64,000 bases of DNA from Symplocastrum torsivum CPER-KK1 (lineage in GTDB: Bacteria; Cyanobacteriota; Cyanobacteriia; Cyanobacteriales; Coleofasciculaceae), in the NCBI GenBank assembly GCA_019358875.1, contig JAHHIF010000027.1:32002-96001 (forward strand), given 5' to 3'. A program made the translations under genes and the position numbers. Shown here piece after piece: positions 41,910 through 48,745 of this stretch (its first letter is position 1; each line of letters begins with the position of its first letter). A model generated the notes under the pieces. That model was not told the DNA's origin, searched no databases, and worked only from the letters and a program-made list of their open reading frames with translations.

Positions 41910-43841
41910 TTACAACAGGGTGCCAATTTCTTTTAAATGCACGCGGGTAAATGGTTCAGTAGAACCAAGTGTGTACTGTTCCACCAAGCCCTTACGTCGG
42001 ATTGAGACATTATCTCCGTCCCTGACAACAACGGTAGAGTCATCAAAGACATCCCGCGTTAGGATCATCTCTGTTTCCGTGGGATTATCTAGAACTACCA
42101 TGTTGCTTCCGTGGTAAAACATCCCATCCTGTTCCAAAACATCCTCCCCATACTCAGCGATGAGCAAGTCAAGCTTGGGATGACGCATCAAATTTTGGAC
42201 ATTGCTGTTGTAATCCTTGTTCAGAATTTTTTCAGAACGGTTCACAAAGACGGCTTCCCGACAAACCGCACCGATTATCCAATCTGGATGTTGGAGAAGA
42301 ATATGGTCAATTGTTTCCTGAAGGTCTGGAACTGAAATCCGATTGAAGGTAATAATCGGTATTCTTGCATCTGCCTCAGACTCAAAGAATGTGTCAATGA
42401 TGTGTGAAGGTACATCAACACTTTCACCACTCGCAGGTCTTAGATGCATGGAAATCCCTGGTGCTGAATTGATTTCCAGAATGCCAAAGTCTCCAGATTT
42501 CCAGGATTTTGCCAGACTCTGGGCAATCACATCAATGCCAAGGCAAGTGAGCCGGAAGTGCTGAGCAATGTCTTGTGCCAGGACAATGTTGTCAGGGTGA
42601 ATTGTTCGGGTTGCATCAATACTTAAGCCACCTGCTGAGAGATTAGCGACTTTGCGAAGGTAGACTGTGCGCTCTTTTTCAATCACGCTATCTAATGACA
42701 AGCCTTGTTCCTCTAGAAACCGTTCCATTGACTCATCACTTTGGATCTTTCCAAGGGGTGAGGTTGGTGTATCAATACGTGCAGGTTTGCGGTTCTCCCG
42801 CTTAATCAATTCAGCAATTGTTGAGTGTCCATCTCCCACAACCGAAGCAGGACGGCGTTCAGTCGCCGCGACAAACCTACCGTTGACACAAAGCAGACGA
42901 AAATCGGCTCCTTTGATACTCTTCTCGACGATGATTTCTTCGGGTTGACCCTCAACAATTGCGTCAACCGCTCTACCAAAGGCAAATCTCAGCTCCTCGG
43001 CATTTTGCACATCCGCTGTTACCCCAATCCCTTTGTGACCAACTACTGGCTTAACAGCAACTGGGTAACCAATCCTGTTCGCTACTGCTAAAGCCTCCTC
43101 ACGAGAGACAACAATGCCACCTTTAGGTACCGGAAAGCCTAATGTCCCTAGGATAGTCTTGCAGTCATCTTTACGAGTGGTAAAGTCCGAATCGAGATGG
43201 CTATCACAATCAAAGGTTGTCGCTATGCCACGAACCTGTTTCTTTCCATAGCCATATTGCATCAGCCCTTCTTCCCACAGATAAAAAGCGGGAATGTTTT
43301 TGTCGAAGGCGGTTCTATATAAGGCGTAGACTGTAGGACCACCGTAGACTGAACGCCGGAATATCTCTTGAAGAGTTCTAATTTGCTCCTCAAAAACAAT
43401 GTCTTGGTCTTGAGTAATTGCTTCAAACCAGTCCCAAACCGCATAAACGACAGCTCGTTGAGTACGAGCATGGAGTGCTTGAACGGCAACCTTGACATAC
43501 TTCTCACCAGGCTTTAGTGCCCAACGATTGAGGTGCAGCCCCATATCAAGTTTGCCGACTTCTGATACTGTCCGAGCGAACAGATGAACATAGGATTCGT
43601 ATGTCTCTTCCCCTAGGCGTGGATAACGTTCGCTGATACACGAGACATAATCGTCAAGTGGTCGAGGCTCTAAATATCCGGTAAACGCAAAATCAAATAC
43701 TAGTGATGCCGTATCCAAATAAGGGTTAGGACCGATGTAATACCTTAGATTGAAGATATCGAAAGCGTCACTTTTCCGAGCATTGACGCGGGGCGGTGAA
43801 TCAGTATTTTTGTCTAAAACCATTAAATGTTCTTGAGCCAT
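41910..43841 (-). CDS. Cyanophycin-synthetase-like ATP-grasp protein lacking the Mur-ligase domain
   Basis: 643 residues. Residues about 28-145 resemble the N domain of cyanophycin synthetase (NLRYYIGPNPYLD, KYVKVAVQALHARTQRAVVYA). From about 210 an ATP-grasp domain follows: CDSHLDSDFTTRKDDCKTIL, IGYPVAVKPVVGHKGIGVT, EIIVEKSIKGADFRLLCVNG and GILEINSAPGISMHLRPASG with the metal Glu/Asn. Real CphA1 (about 870-900 residues) adds a Mur-ligase half that joins arginine. Here that half is replaced by about 140 residues ending in an unrelated beta-rich tail (MILTRDVFDDSTVVVRDGD). So only an aspartate-like ligation chemistry, on an unknown acceptor, is predicted. It is divergent from a small conserved gene at 44367. 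Confidence 0.88.
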   Translation of the reverse strand: MAQEHLMVLDKNTDSPPRVNARKSDAFDIFNLRYYIGPNPYLDTASLVFDFAFTGYLEPRPLDDYVSCISERYPRLGEETYESYVHLFARTVSEVGKLDMGLHLNRWALKPGEKYVKVAVQALHARTQRAVVYAVWDWFEAITQDQDIVFEEQIRTLQEIFRRSVYGGPTVYALYRTAFDKNIPAFYLWEEGLMQYGYGKKQVRGIATTFDCDSHLDSDFTTRKDDCKTILGTLGFPVPKGGIVVSREEALAVANRIGYPVAVKPVVGHKGIGVTADVQNAEELRFAFGRAVDAIVEGQPEEIIVEKSIKGADFRLLCVNGRFVAATERRPASVVGDGHSTIAELIKRENRKPARIDTPTSPLGKIQSDESMERFLEEQGLSLDSVIEKERTVYLRKVANLSAGGLSIDATRTIHPDNIVLAQDIAQHFRLTCLGIDVIAQSLAKSWKSGDFGILEINSAPGISMHLRPASGESVDVPSHIIDTFFESEADARIPIITFNRISVPDLQETIDHILLQHPDWIIGAVCREAVFVNRSEKILNKDYNSNVQNLMRHPKLDLLIAEYGEDVLEQDGMFYHGSNMVVLDNPTETEMILTRDVFDDSTVVVRDGDNVSIRRKGLVEQYTLGSTEPFTRVHLKEIGTLL

Positions 43842-44366
43842 TAAATTACTCCGTATAGATCAACCATTAGGCAATCTGTATGCTCAGTCGTGCTTACCTA
43901 AACTTATTGCTTGCTGGGTTGAGTTTAAGGTTGGCACTTATGGCATAGATGATTAATTGAGCTTATGTCTTGGGTGTTTTCCACTAGCCTATTGCCTGAG
44001 CAACAAGACACAATTTCTGTCCTAGTTGAACCTAACCATATTACCGCTGTGCTTTCCTCTATCGTAGGGAATCTAGAATTTGGTAGAACTACTCCCTAAC
44101 CTGAGATTTTTTGTTAGGACAATAGAGAAAATCCTGTAGGGCTAGATGATAAAGCTTAGCTGAGTACTATTACTCAGAAGTAGAATAGGCGATCGCAAAT
44201 TTCCAGCGTTACTATTGCTTGGCATTTGATAATTCTTTTCATAAGTACATTTACTGAAAAAGCGCTAGATAGAAAGATTGTGTATCAAAAGCTACAACCT
44301 TTGACCGATGCCAGTAAGCCTCAAATTGTAGAGCATGAAGAAAAAAGTTTTTAGGAAAGAGTAGAT
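43842..44366. other. Intergenic gap with a possible 44-codon gene
   Basis: Upstream of the ATP-grasp gene on one side and the small gene on the other. The only open frame of note is 43965-44099 (+), 44 codons, starting MSWVFSTSLLPEQQDTISV and ending VGNLEFGRTTP. It has no recognisable domain and no strong ribosome site. Promoters for both flanking genes must lie here. Confidence 0.35.
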
Positions 44367-44597
44367 ATGAACAGCACAAAGGATATGACTAGCACGAAAG
44401 CTCAGCTTAGGACAGAAGTCCGCAAACTTGCTGAAGAAGCTTTCCATCTCAAACTTATTTCTGGCTATGGTGATGGTCAATACAGCGATGAATACCAGAT
44501 TGTTTACAACGGTAAACCCAAGCATTTTCCCCTAGAACGTGCTCGGTTATTTTTACGTAACTTAATGGCAACCCGTCGAGAAAATCACTGGCATTGA
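44367..44597 (+). CDS. Small conserved cyanobacterial protein
   Basis: 76 residues. After a Thr/Lys-rich start it reads LRTEVRKLAEEAFHLKLISG, then YGDGQYSDEYQIVYNGKPKH and FPLERARLFLRNLM. The layout, helix, GYGDG-Y-DEYQI strand pair, then KPKHFPLE and helix, looks like a folded domain and I believe similar short proteins occur in other cyanobacteria, but I know no function. There is no signal peptide. A terminator-like hairpin follows at 44666. A start at the Met of MTSTKAQLR (44388) is possible. Confidence 0.65.
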   Translation: MNSTKDMTSTKAQLRTEVRKLAEEAFHLKLISGYGDGQYSDEYQIVYNGKPKHFPLERARLFLRNLMATRRENHWH

Positions 44598-44665
44598 AAC
44601 TAAAGAGTTTGTACAAAATTAAATGTGCATTTTTAGTCTCAAGCCATTGAAGTAAACCCCAATTT

Positions 44666-44697
44666 ATCTTAGGGCTGTCTTCATCTTGCCCTAAGAT
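44666..44697 (+). terminator. Hairpin terminator
   Basis: A 10-bp perfect stem, ATCTTAGGGC (44666-44675) with GCCCTAAGAT (44688-44697), is followed by GATTTTCCT. It lies 69 bp after the small gene. Confidence 0.7.
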
Positions 44698-45193
44698 GAT
44701 TTTCCTATTGGTAAAGTTGCTTTGCGCTAATTGACTCAAATATTATAGTGACTAGCTAGCTTTTTATCCTCCAATTTGGTAGCTTCTACAAAGTTAATTG
44801 CTAAATCAATGAAGTTATTACAACTTATGTAACTCTCATTTCCTCATCAAAGAGGAATAACTCTAATTTCATCAGAAGTGGTAAACTTCTATGTCTACAG
44901 TCGCTCGAACAATCGTGTGAATGAGGTCTAGTAAGTAGATACTACTTCCGTAAGTGGGAAAAGGAGCTTCTCCTCGAAAAGCTTCTTCCAGTGAACGGCT
45001 GCTTTATCCCTCAAGTACCTGCATTTGACTTTTTGAGAGAGTATGAGATCTAACCCAGAGGTTGGCATAAGCAAGCCATAAGACTCCGCCACTCGGTCAA
45101 ATCCTAAATAGATCAAAAAATCGATCGGGAAACCGTTGTTTTATGGCAAGATAAAAAATTGTCTGTTTTGAGCAATGATGAGGAAATTTAGCT
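44698..45193. other. Intergenic gap before the peroxiredoxin gene
   Basis: About 500 bp with no gene I can support. Open frames on the minus strand (44455-44739 and 44928-45116) lack features of real proteins. The last 70 bp are AT-rich and contain GATGAGGAAATTTAGCT before the ATG at 45194, giving the ribosome site of the peroxiredoxin gene. Confidence 0.4.
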
Positions 45194-45832
45194 ATGGCTT
45201 TACGACTAGGCGATACAGTACCCAACTTTACCCAAGCTTCTACTGAAGGCGAAATCAACTTTTACGAGTGGGCGGGTGACAACTGGGTTATACTTTTTTC
45301 CCACCCTGCGGATTTCACGCCCGTTTGCACCACCGAACTAGGCACCGTTGCCAAACTCAAGCCCGAATTTGATAAGCGTGGCGTTAAAGCATTAGCGCTG
45401 AGCGTTGACGATGTTGAATCCCACAAAGGTTGGGTAGGAGACATTGAAGAAACTCAGCAGACAACTCTTAACTATCCAATTTTGGCAGACCCGGATAAAA
45501 AAGTCTCCGATCTCTACGACATGATTCATCCGAATGCCAATAATACATTAACGGTGCGATCGGTTTTCATCATCGACCCTCAGAAAAAACTACGGTTGAA
45601 TTTCACCTACCCCGCCAGCACAGGTCGCAACTTCGACGAAATTCTGCGGGTAATTGACTCTCTTCAACTAACGGACAACTACAAAGTTGCAACTCCAGCT
45701 AACTGGACTGATGGAGATGATTGCGTGATTGTTCCTTCAATCAAAGACCCGGAAGAATTAAAAGAGAGATTCCCCAAAGGTTACGAAGAAGTCAAGCCCT
45801 ACCTGCGGATGACACCGCAACCTAACAAGTAA
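45194..45832 (+). CDS. 1-Cys peroxiredoxin (Prx6 type)
   Basis: 212 residues. The peroxidatic Cys45 is in SHPADFTPVCTTELG (the PxxxT/SxxC motif), and LALSVDDVESHKGWV and HPNANNTLTVRSVFIIDP are typical of the Prx6 branch. There is no resolving cysteine at the C-terminus; the second half has DGDDCVIVPSIKDPEELKERF as in 1-Cys enzymes. It reduces hydrogen peroxide and lipid peroxides in the cytoplasm. A 133-bp repeat begins 30 bp after the stop. The gene is monocistronic with its own ribosome site. Confidence 0.96.
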   Translation: MALRLGDTVPNFTQASTEGEINFYEWAGDNWVILFSHPADFTPVCTTELGTVAKLKPEFDKRGVKALALSVDDVESHKGWVGDIEETQQTTLNYPILADPDKKVSDLYDMIHPNANNTLTVRSVFIIDPQKKLRLNFTYPASTGRNFDEILRVIDSLQLTDNYKVATPANWTDGDDCVIVPSIKDPEELKERFPKGYEEVKPYLRMTPQPNK

Positions 45833-45862
45833 CGATTGTGTGAGTTGAGTAGGGTGGGCAAT

Positions 45863-45995
45863 GCTACCCCTTTCAAAGTGAGAGGTTTCAGGTGTTAGGT
45901 GGTAGGGTGAGCGGCGAGTTTTGGAGTTAGGATTTCCCGAAGTCCTAATATGACCAAGTCTTGATCTAGATTTTCCCCTAAAACCTACCACCTAC
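45863..45995 (+). repeat. 133-bp dispersed repeat, copy B
   Basis: Matches 3003-3135 read on the minus strand. The core (45892-45995) is closed by TAGGTGGTAGG and CCTACCACCTA, an 11-bp inverted pair, and holds an inner stem TTAGGA/TCCTAA. Both copies lie just after a gene stop and point the same way relative to it. Confidence 0.85.
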
Positions 45996-46020
45996 GCGCC
46001 TTAACCAAGACACAGAGCTA

Positions 46021-46039
46021 GGTGGGCAACGCCCACCCT
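46021..46039. repeat. GGTGGGC/GCCCACC palindrome
   Basis: GGTGGGC-AAC-GCCCACC with a related half copy (GGGTGGGCAATGCTACCC) at 45852-45869. This is the GTGGGCAATGCCCAC type of short repeat frequent in cyanobacterial gaps. It could terminate transcription from the peroxiredoxin side. Confidence 0.7.
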
Positions 46040-46074
46040 ATTTCTCATAAGGTAATCATAAATAAAGGTAGTCT

Positions 46075-46130
46075 AGAAGCTCAATTCTTTCCCTCATCAA
46101 TAACACTCTCACGAGTGAGAGTGAGCTTCT
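46075..46130 (+). promoter_or_regulatory. Nested hairpin upstream of cysK
   Basis: AGAAGCTCA (46075-46083) pairs with TGAGCTTCT (46122-46130) and encloses CACTCTCAC/GTGAGAGTG (46104-46123, 2-nt centre). No T-run follows, so it may be a structured leader of cysK (ATG at 46198) or an operator rather than a terminator. Confidence 0.45.
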
Positions 46131-46197
46131 TGGGCATTTTGTGTAAACAAAGAGGTTAGAACTTATCCTAAAAACTACACCAAATACTAAAAGAAAT

Positions 46198-47172
46198 ATG
46201 GATATCAAACCAGGCTTTATCGGAACGGTAGGTAACACGCCACTCATCCGACTTAACAGTTTTAGTGAGGAAACTGGCTGCGAAATCCTTGGTAAAGCAG
46301 AGTTTCTTAATCCGGGCGGCTCTGTGAAAGACCGAGCGGCACTTTACATTATTCAAGATGCCGAAAAAAAAGGCTTGCTCAAGCCTGGGGGTACCGTTGT
46401 TGAGGGAACAGCGGGTAATACTGGCATTGGTCTAGCTCATATCTGTAATGCTAAGGGCTACAAGTGTTTGATTGTTATTCCAGATACTCAATCACAAGAG
46501 AAGATGGATGCCTTGAGGACGCTAGGTGCCGAAGTTCGTCCCGTTCCCGCTGTACCTTATAAAGACCCCAACAACTACGTGAAGTTGTCTGGACGCCTTG
46601 CCGAAGAGATGGAAAATGCCATCTGGGCTAACCAATTTGATAACCTAGCAAATCGGCAAGCGCACTACGAAACTACTGGTCGAGAGATTTGGGAACAGAC
46701 TGAGGGCAAAGTTGATGCTTGGGTTACTGCTACTGGTACTGGTGGCACATTGGCAGGTGTCTCATTGTTCTTGAAAGAAAAAAATTCCAACATCAAAACA
46801 GTAGTCGCTGACCCAATGGGTAGTGGTCTATACAGTTATGTCAAGACTGGCGAGATTCACACCGAAGGTAGCTCAATTACAGAAGGCATTGGTAATAGCC
46901 GCATCACAGCAAATATGGAAGACGTTCCCATTGATGATGCAATTCAAGTAGACGATCGCGAAGCGGTAAGAGTGATTTATCAACTGCTCAGGAAAGATGG
47001 GCTATTTCTGGGTGGTTCTTCAGGTATTAATGTGGGAGCGGCAGTTGCTCTTGCTCAAGAAATGGGACCCGGTCACACGATTGTTACTATCCTGTGTGAT
47101 GGTGGTGCCCGTTACCAGTCACGATTATTTAATCAGGAATGGCTTGCCTCGAAGGGACTTTCACCTGATTAA
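46198..47172 (+). CDS. cysK: Cysteine synthase A (O-acetylserine sulfhydrylase)
   Basis: 324 residues. PLP lysine 44 is in LNPGGSVKDRAALYII; EGTAGNTGIGLAHIC is the substrate loop (TSGNTG in many plant and bacterial enzymes, TAGNTG here); TATGTGGTLAGVSLFL binds the phosphate. The enzyme makes cysteine from O-acetylserine and sulfide. The opening FIGTVGNTPLIRL is standard. The 3' end overlaps the convergent phosphopantetheinyl transferase gene by 4 bp, so there is no room for a separate terminator between them. A structured leader lies about 70 bp upstream. Confidence 0.95.
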   Translation: MDIKPGFIGTVGNTPLIRLNSFSEETGCEILGKAEFLNPGGSVKDRAALYIIQDAEKKGLLKPGGTVVEGTAGNTGIGLAHICNAKGYKCLIVIPDTQSQEKMDALRTLGAEVRPVPAVPYKDPNNYVKLSGRLAEEMENAIWANQFDNLANRQAHYETTGREIWEQTEGKVDAWVTATGTGGTLAGVSLFLKEKNSNIKTVVADPMGSGLYSYVKTGEIHTEGSSITEGIGNSRITANMEDVPIDDAIQVDDREAVRVIYQLLRKDGLFLGGSSGINVGAAVALAQEMGPGHTIVTILCDGGARYQSRLFNQEWLASKGLSPD

Positions 47173-47918
47173 GAGCCTTGCCAGTCCCAGCAATCCAGAT
47201 GCCAGTTTTGTCCCTCCACAGCAAGAGTTGCCATGTAGTCAATGGCTGGTGTCAGTGCTTCCAGTCTCCACTGGGTAGGCGGTTGGCAATCTTTATTGAT
47301 GCTCAGCAGCCGAGGTGGTTCTCCTAGATCTAGGGAAACCTCGACTTGTTCTAACTGAGCTAGTCCCTCACCTGTGGCTTTGAGGTAGGCTTCCTTGCAA
47401 GTCCAGGCGTGAAAGAAGGCAATTTGCTTTTGGTCTGGGGGAAGGGAATGAATGATTGCAAATTCACGAGGCGAAAAGAAGCGTTGAGCTAGCTTCTCTA
47501 CATCGGAAGTTGAGCGGATATATTCGAGGTCAACGCCAATTTTGCGATCGCGTGTGACGGCATACAGCGCTAGTCCGTGAGAGTGCGAGAGATTAAATTG
47601 AATCGTGCTGTCTACACCTGTGGCAGCGAGAGACGGTTTGCCACGGGAACCATAACAAAACTGAAGTTGATCTGGCGCAATACCAACATAGCGGCTAAGG
47701 AGCGTTCGCAGTAGCCCACGACCGACAATAAAATGCTTCCGGTCACGCTCATAGTAAAATCGCTTAGCTCTAATTTGCTCATCTTCAGATAGCGTTTGCG
47801 ACAGCTTTTCTACCCATTCTGTTGGTTGTTTTAGTTCAGCACGCCAGACATGGACATCTTGACTCGACAAGACAAGGTTATCTGGCGGATGATTCCACAA
47901 AAGGCTTTGACCAGGCAC
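47169..47918 (-). CDS. sfp: 4'-phosphopantetheinyl transferase (Sfp/HetI type)
   Basis: 249 residues. Sfp-family motifs are present: YGSRGKPSL (P1), FNLSHSHGLALYAV, IGVDLEYIRS with the Mg-binding Asp and Glu (P2), and FFHAWTCKEAYLKATG (P3, the W-KEA-x-K core). Length is right for the pseudo-dimeric Sfp class. The enzyme moves the phosphopantetheine arm from CoA to carrier domains of NRPS, PKS or heterocyst glycolipid synthases. The neighbouring NRPS carries a carrier domain it could activate. It overlaps cysK tail-to-tail by 4 bp. Confidence 0.94.
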   Translation of the reverse strand: MPGQSLLWNHPPDNLVLSSQDVHVWRAELKQPTEWVEKLSQTLSEDEQIRAKRFYYERDRKHFIVGRGLLRTLLSRYVGIAPDQLQFCYGSRGKPSLAATGVDSTIQFNLSHSHGLALYAVTRDRKIGVDLEYIRSTSDVEKLAQRFFSPREFAIIHSLPPDQKQIAFFHAWTCKEAYLKATGEGLAQLEQVEVSLDLGEPPRLLSINKDCQPPTQWRLEALTPAIDYMATLAVEGQNWHLDCWDWQGS

Positions 47919-48544
47919 AAGCTAAACCAATCTTTGGATAAACTCATTAAGACTTTTAGATTTTGAACATTTGCCCTTAGCGATCGCAAAATTCAAACAT
48001 TGCACGCTGCTAAAACCAAAGAGTAATTTAAGGCGATCGCAATTTTCTTACTTAGGGGTAACACACCTGTGCTTTGAGTTGCGCCATCTACTTGGGTTAC
48101 CCAAACCTTGTAAAATTAAGCCATTAAAACAGCAAACACTTTAGCGCAATCCTTCTAAATTCATACGATACTACAAAATATTTTTTTCTGCCAGAAGGTT
48201 CATCAAATCTTAACATGAATTACTATTTAACTATAGTGTCTTGAGCCTATTGATAAATACCACAAGCTCCACCAATAGTAGACTTATCAACAATATTTAT
48301 TGCTTCTTTATATATAATTTTATCGAAAAAATATGGCACTTTCAGGCTATTGATAGTTATCGTAAGTAAAGTGAAGATGCTTATCTTTAAAAGACAGCTA
48401 TTGGACAAGTACTTGCAGATTTCATGACTTTGCGATTTGCAGGTTCTGCCAAAGAGGATGGGTGCCTCTGCGTTAGCTAACAGACTTCCTAAAACAGTCG
48501 TATAGAAGGATTTCCCGCTAATTGAGTTTCTCAAGCGGCGGCTG
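47919..48544. other. Intergenic gap before the NRPS remnant
   Basis: 626 bp with no supported gene. A distant inverted pair GGGTAAC (48056-48062)/GTTACCC (48096-48102) is present, and the region from 48120 is AT-rich. The minus-strand frame 48247-48600 shows no protein-like features and overlaps the thioesterase remnant. Sequence just before 48545 may be further decayed NRPS, but I cannot align it by eye. Confidence 0.4.
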
Positions 48545-48745
48545 TTGCTTTGTCGGAATTCTAGGGAAGATGTTTCGGGCGACCACATTGAAATTTTCAA
48601 AGAACCCCATGTCCGGATGCTAGGAGAAAACCTCAGTAAATGCTTGGAACAGGCACATTTAGCCCAACTCCATCAAGCTAGTTCCCGCCTCATAAAGCTA
48701 AGCCCACCTGTAATTAGGTGTGGTTTGGGGAAAGAAAACCAGTGA
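48545..48745 (+). pseudogene. C-terminal remnant of an NRPS thioesterase
   Basis: The frame contains DVSGDHIEIFKEPHVRMLGE then NLSKCLEQAHLAQLHQASS. The thioesterase end of the next gene (52156-52260) reads DIPGDHLGILAEPNVQVLGE then KLSKCLEQEQL. These are homologous at protein and DNA level, and similarity continues past the stop of the intact gene (CATCAAGCTAGT at about 48676 and 52365). The rest of the first thioesterase and everything upstream is gone. It overlaps the next gene's proposed GTG start in another frame. Confidence 0.75.

Noticed and set aside
44455..44739. 94-codon minus-strand frame
   Set aside because: Overlaps the better-supported plus-strand small gene and its terminator.
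44928..45116. 62-codon minus-strand frame
   Set aside because: No recognisable features; not supported by a ribosome site.
48247..48600. 117-codon minus-strand frame
   Set aside because: Composition is random-like and it runs antisense through the thioesterase remnant.
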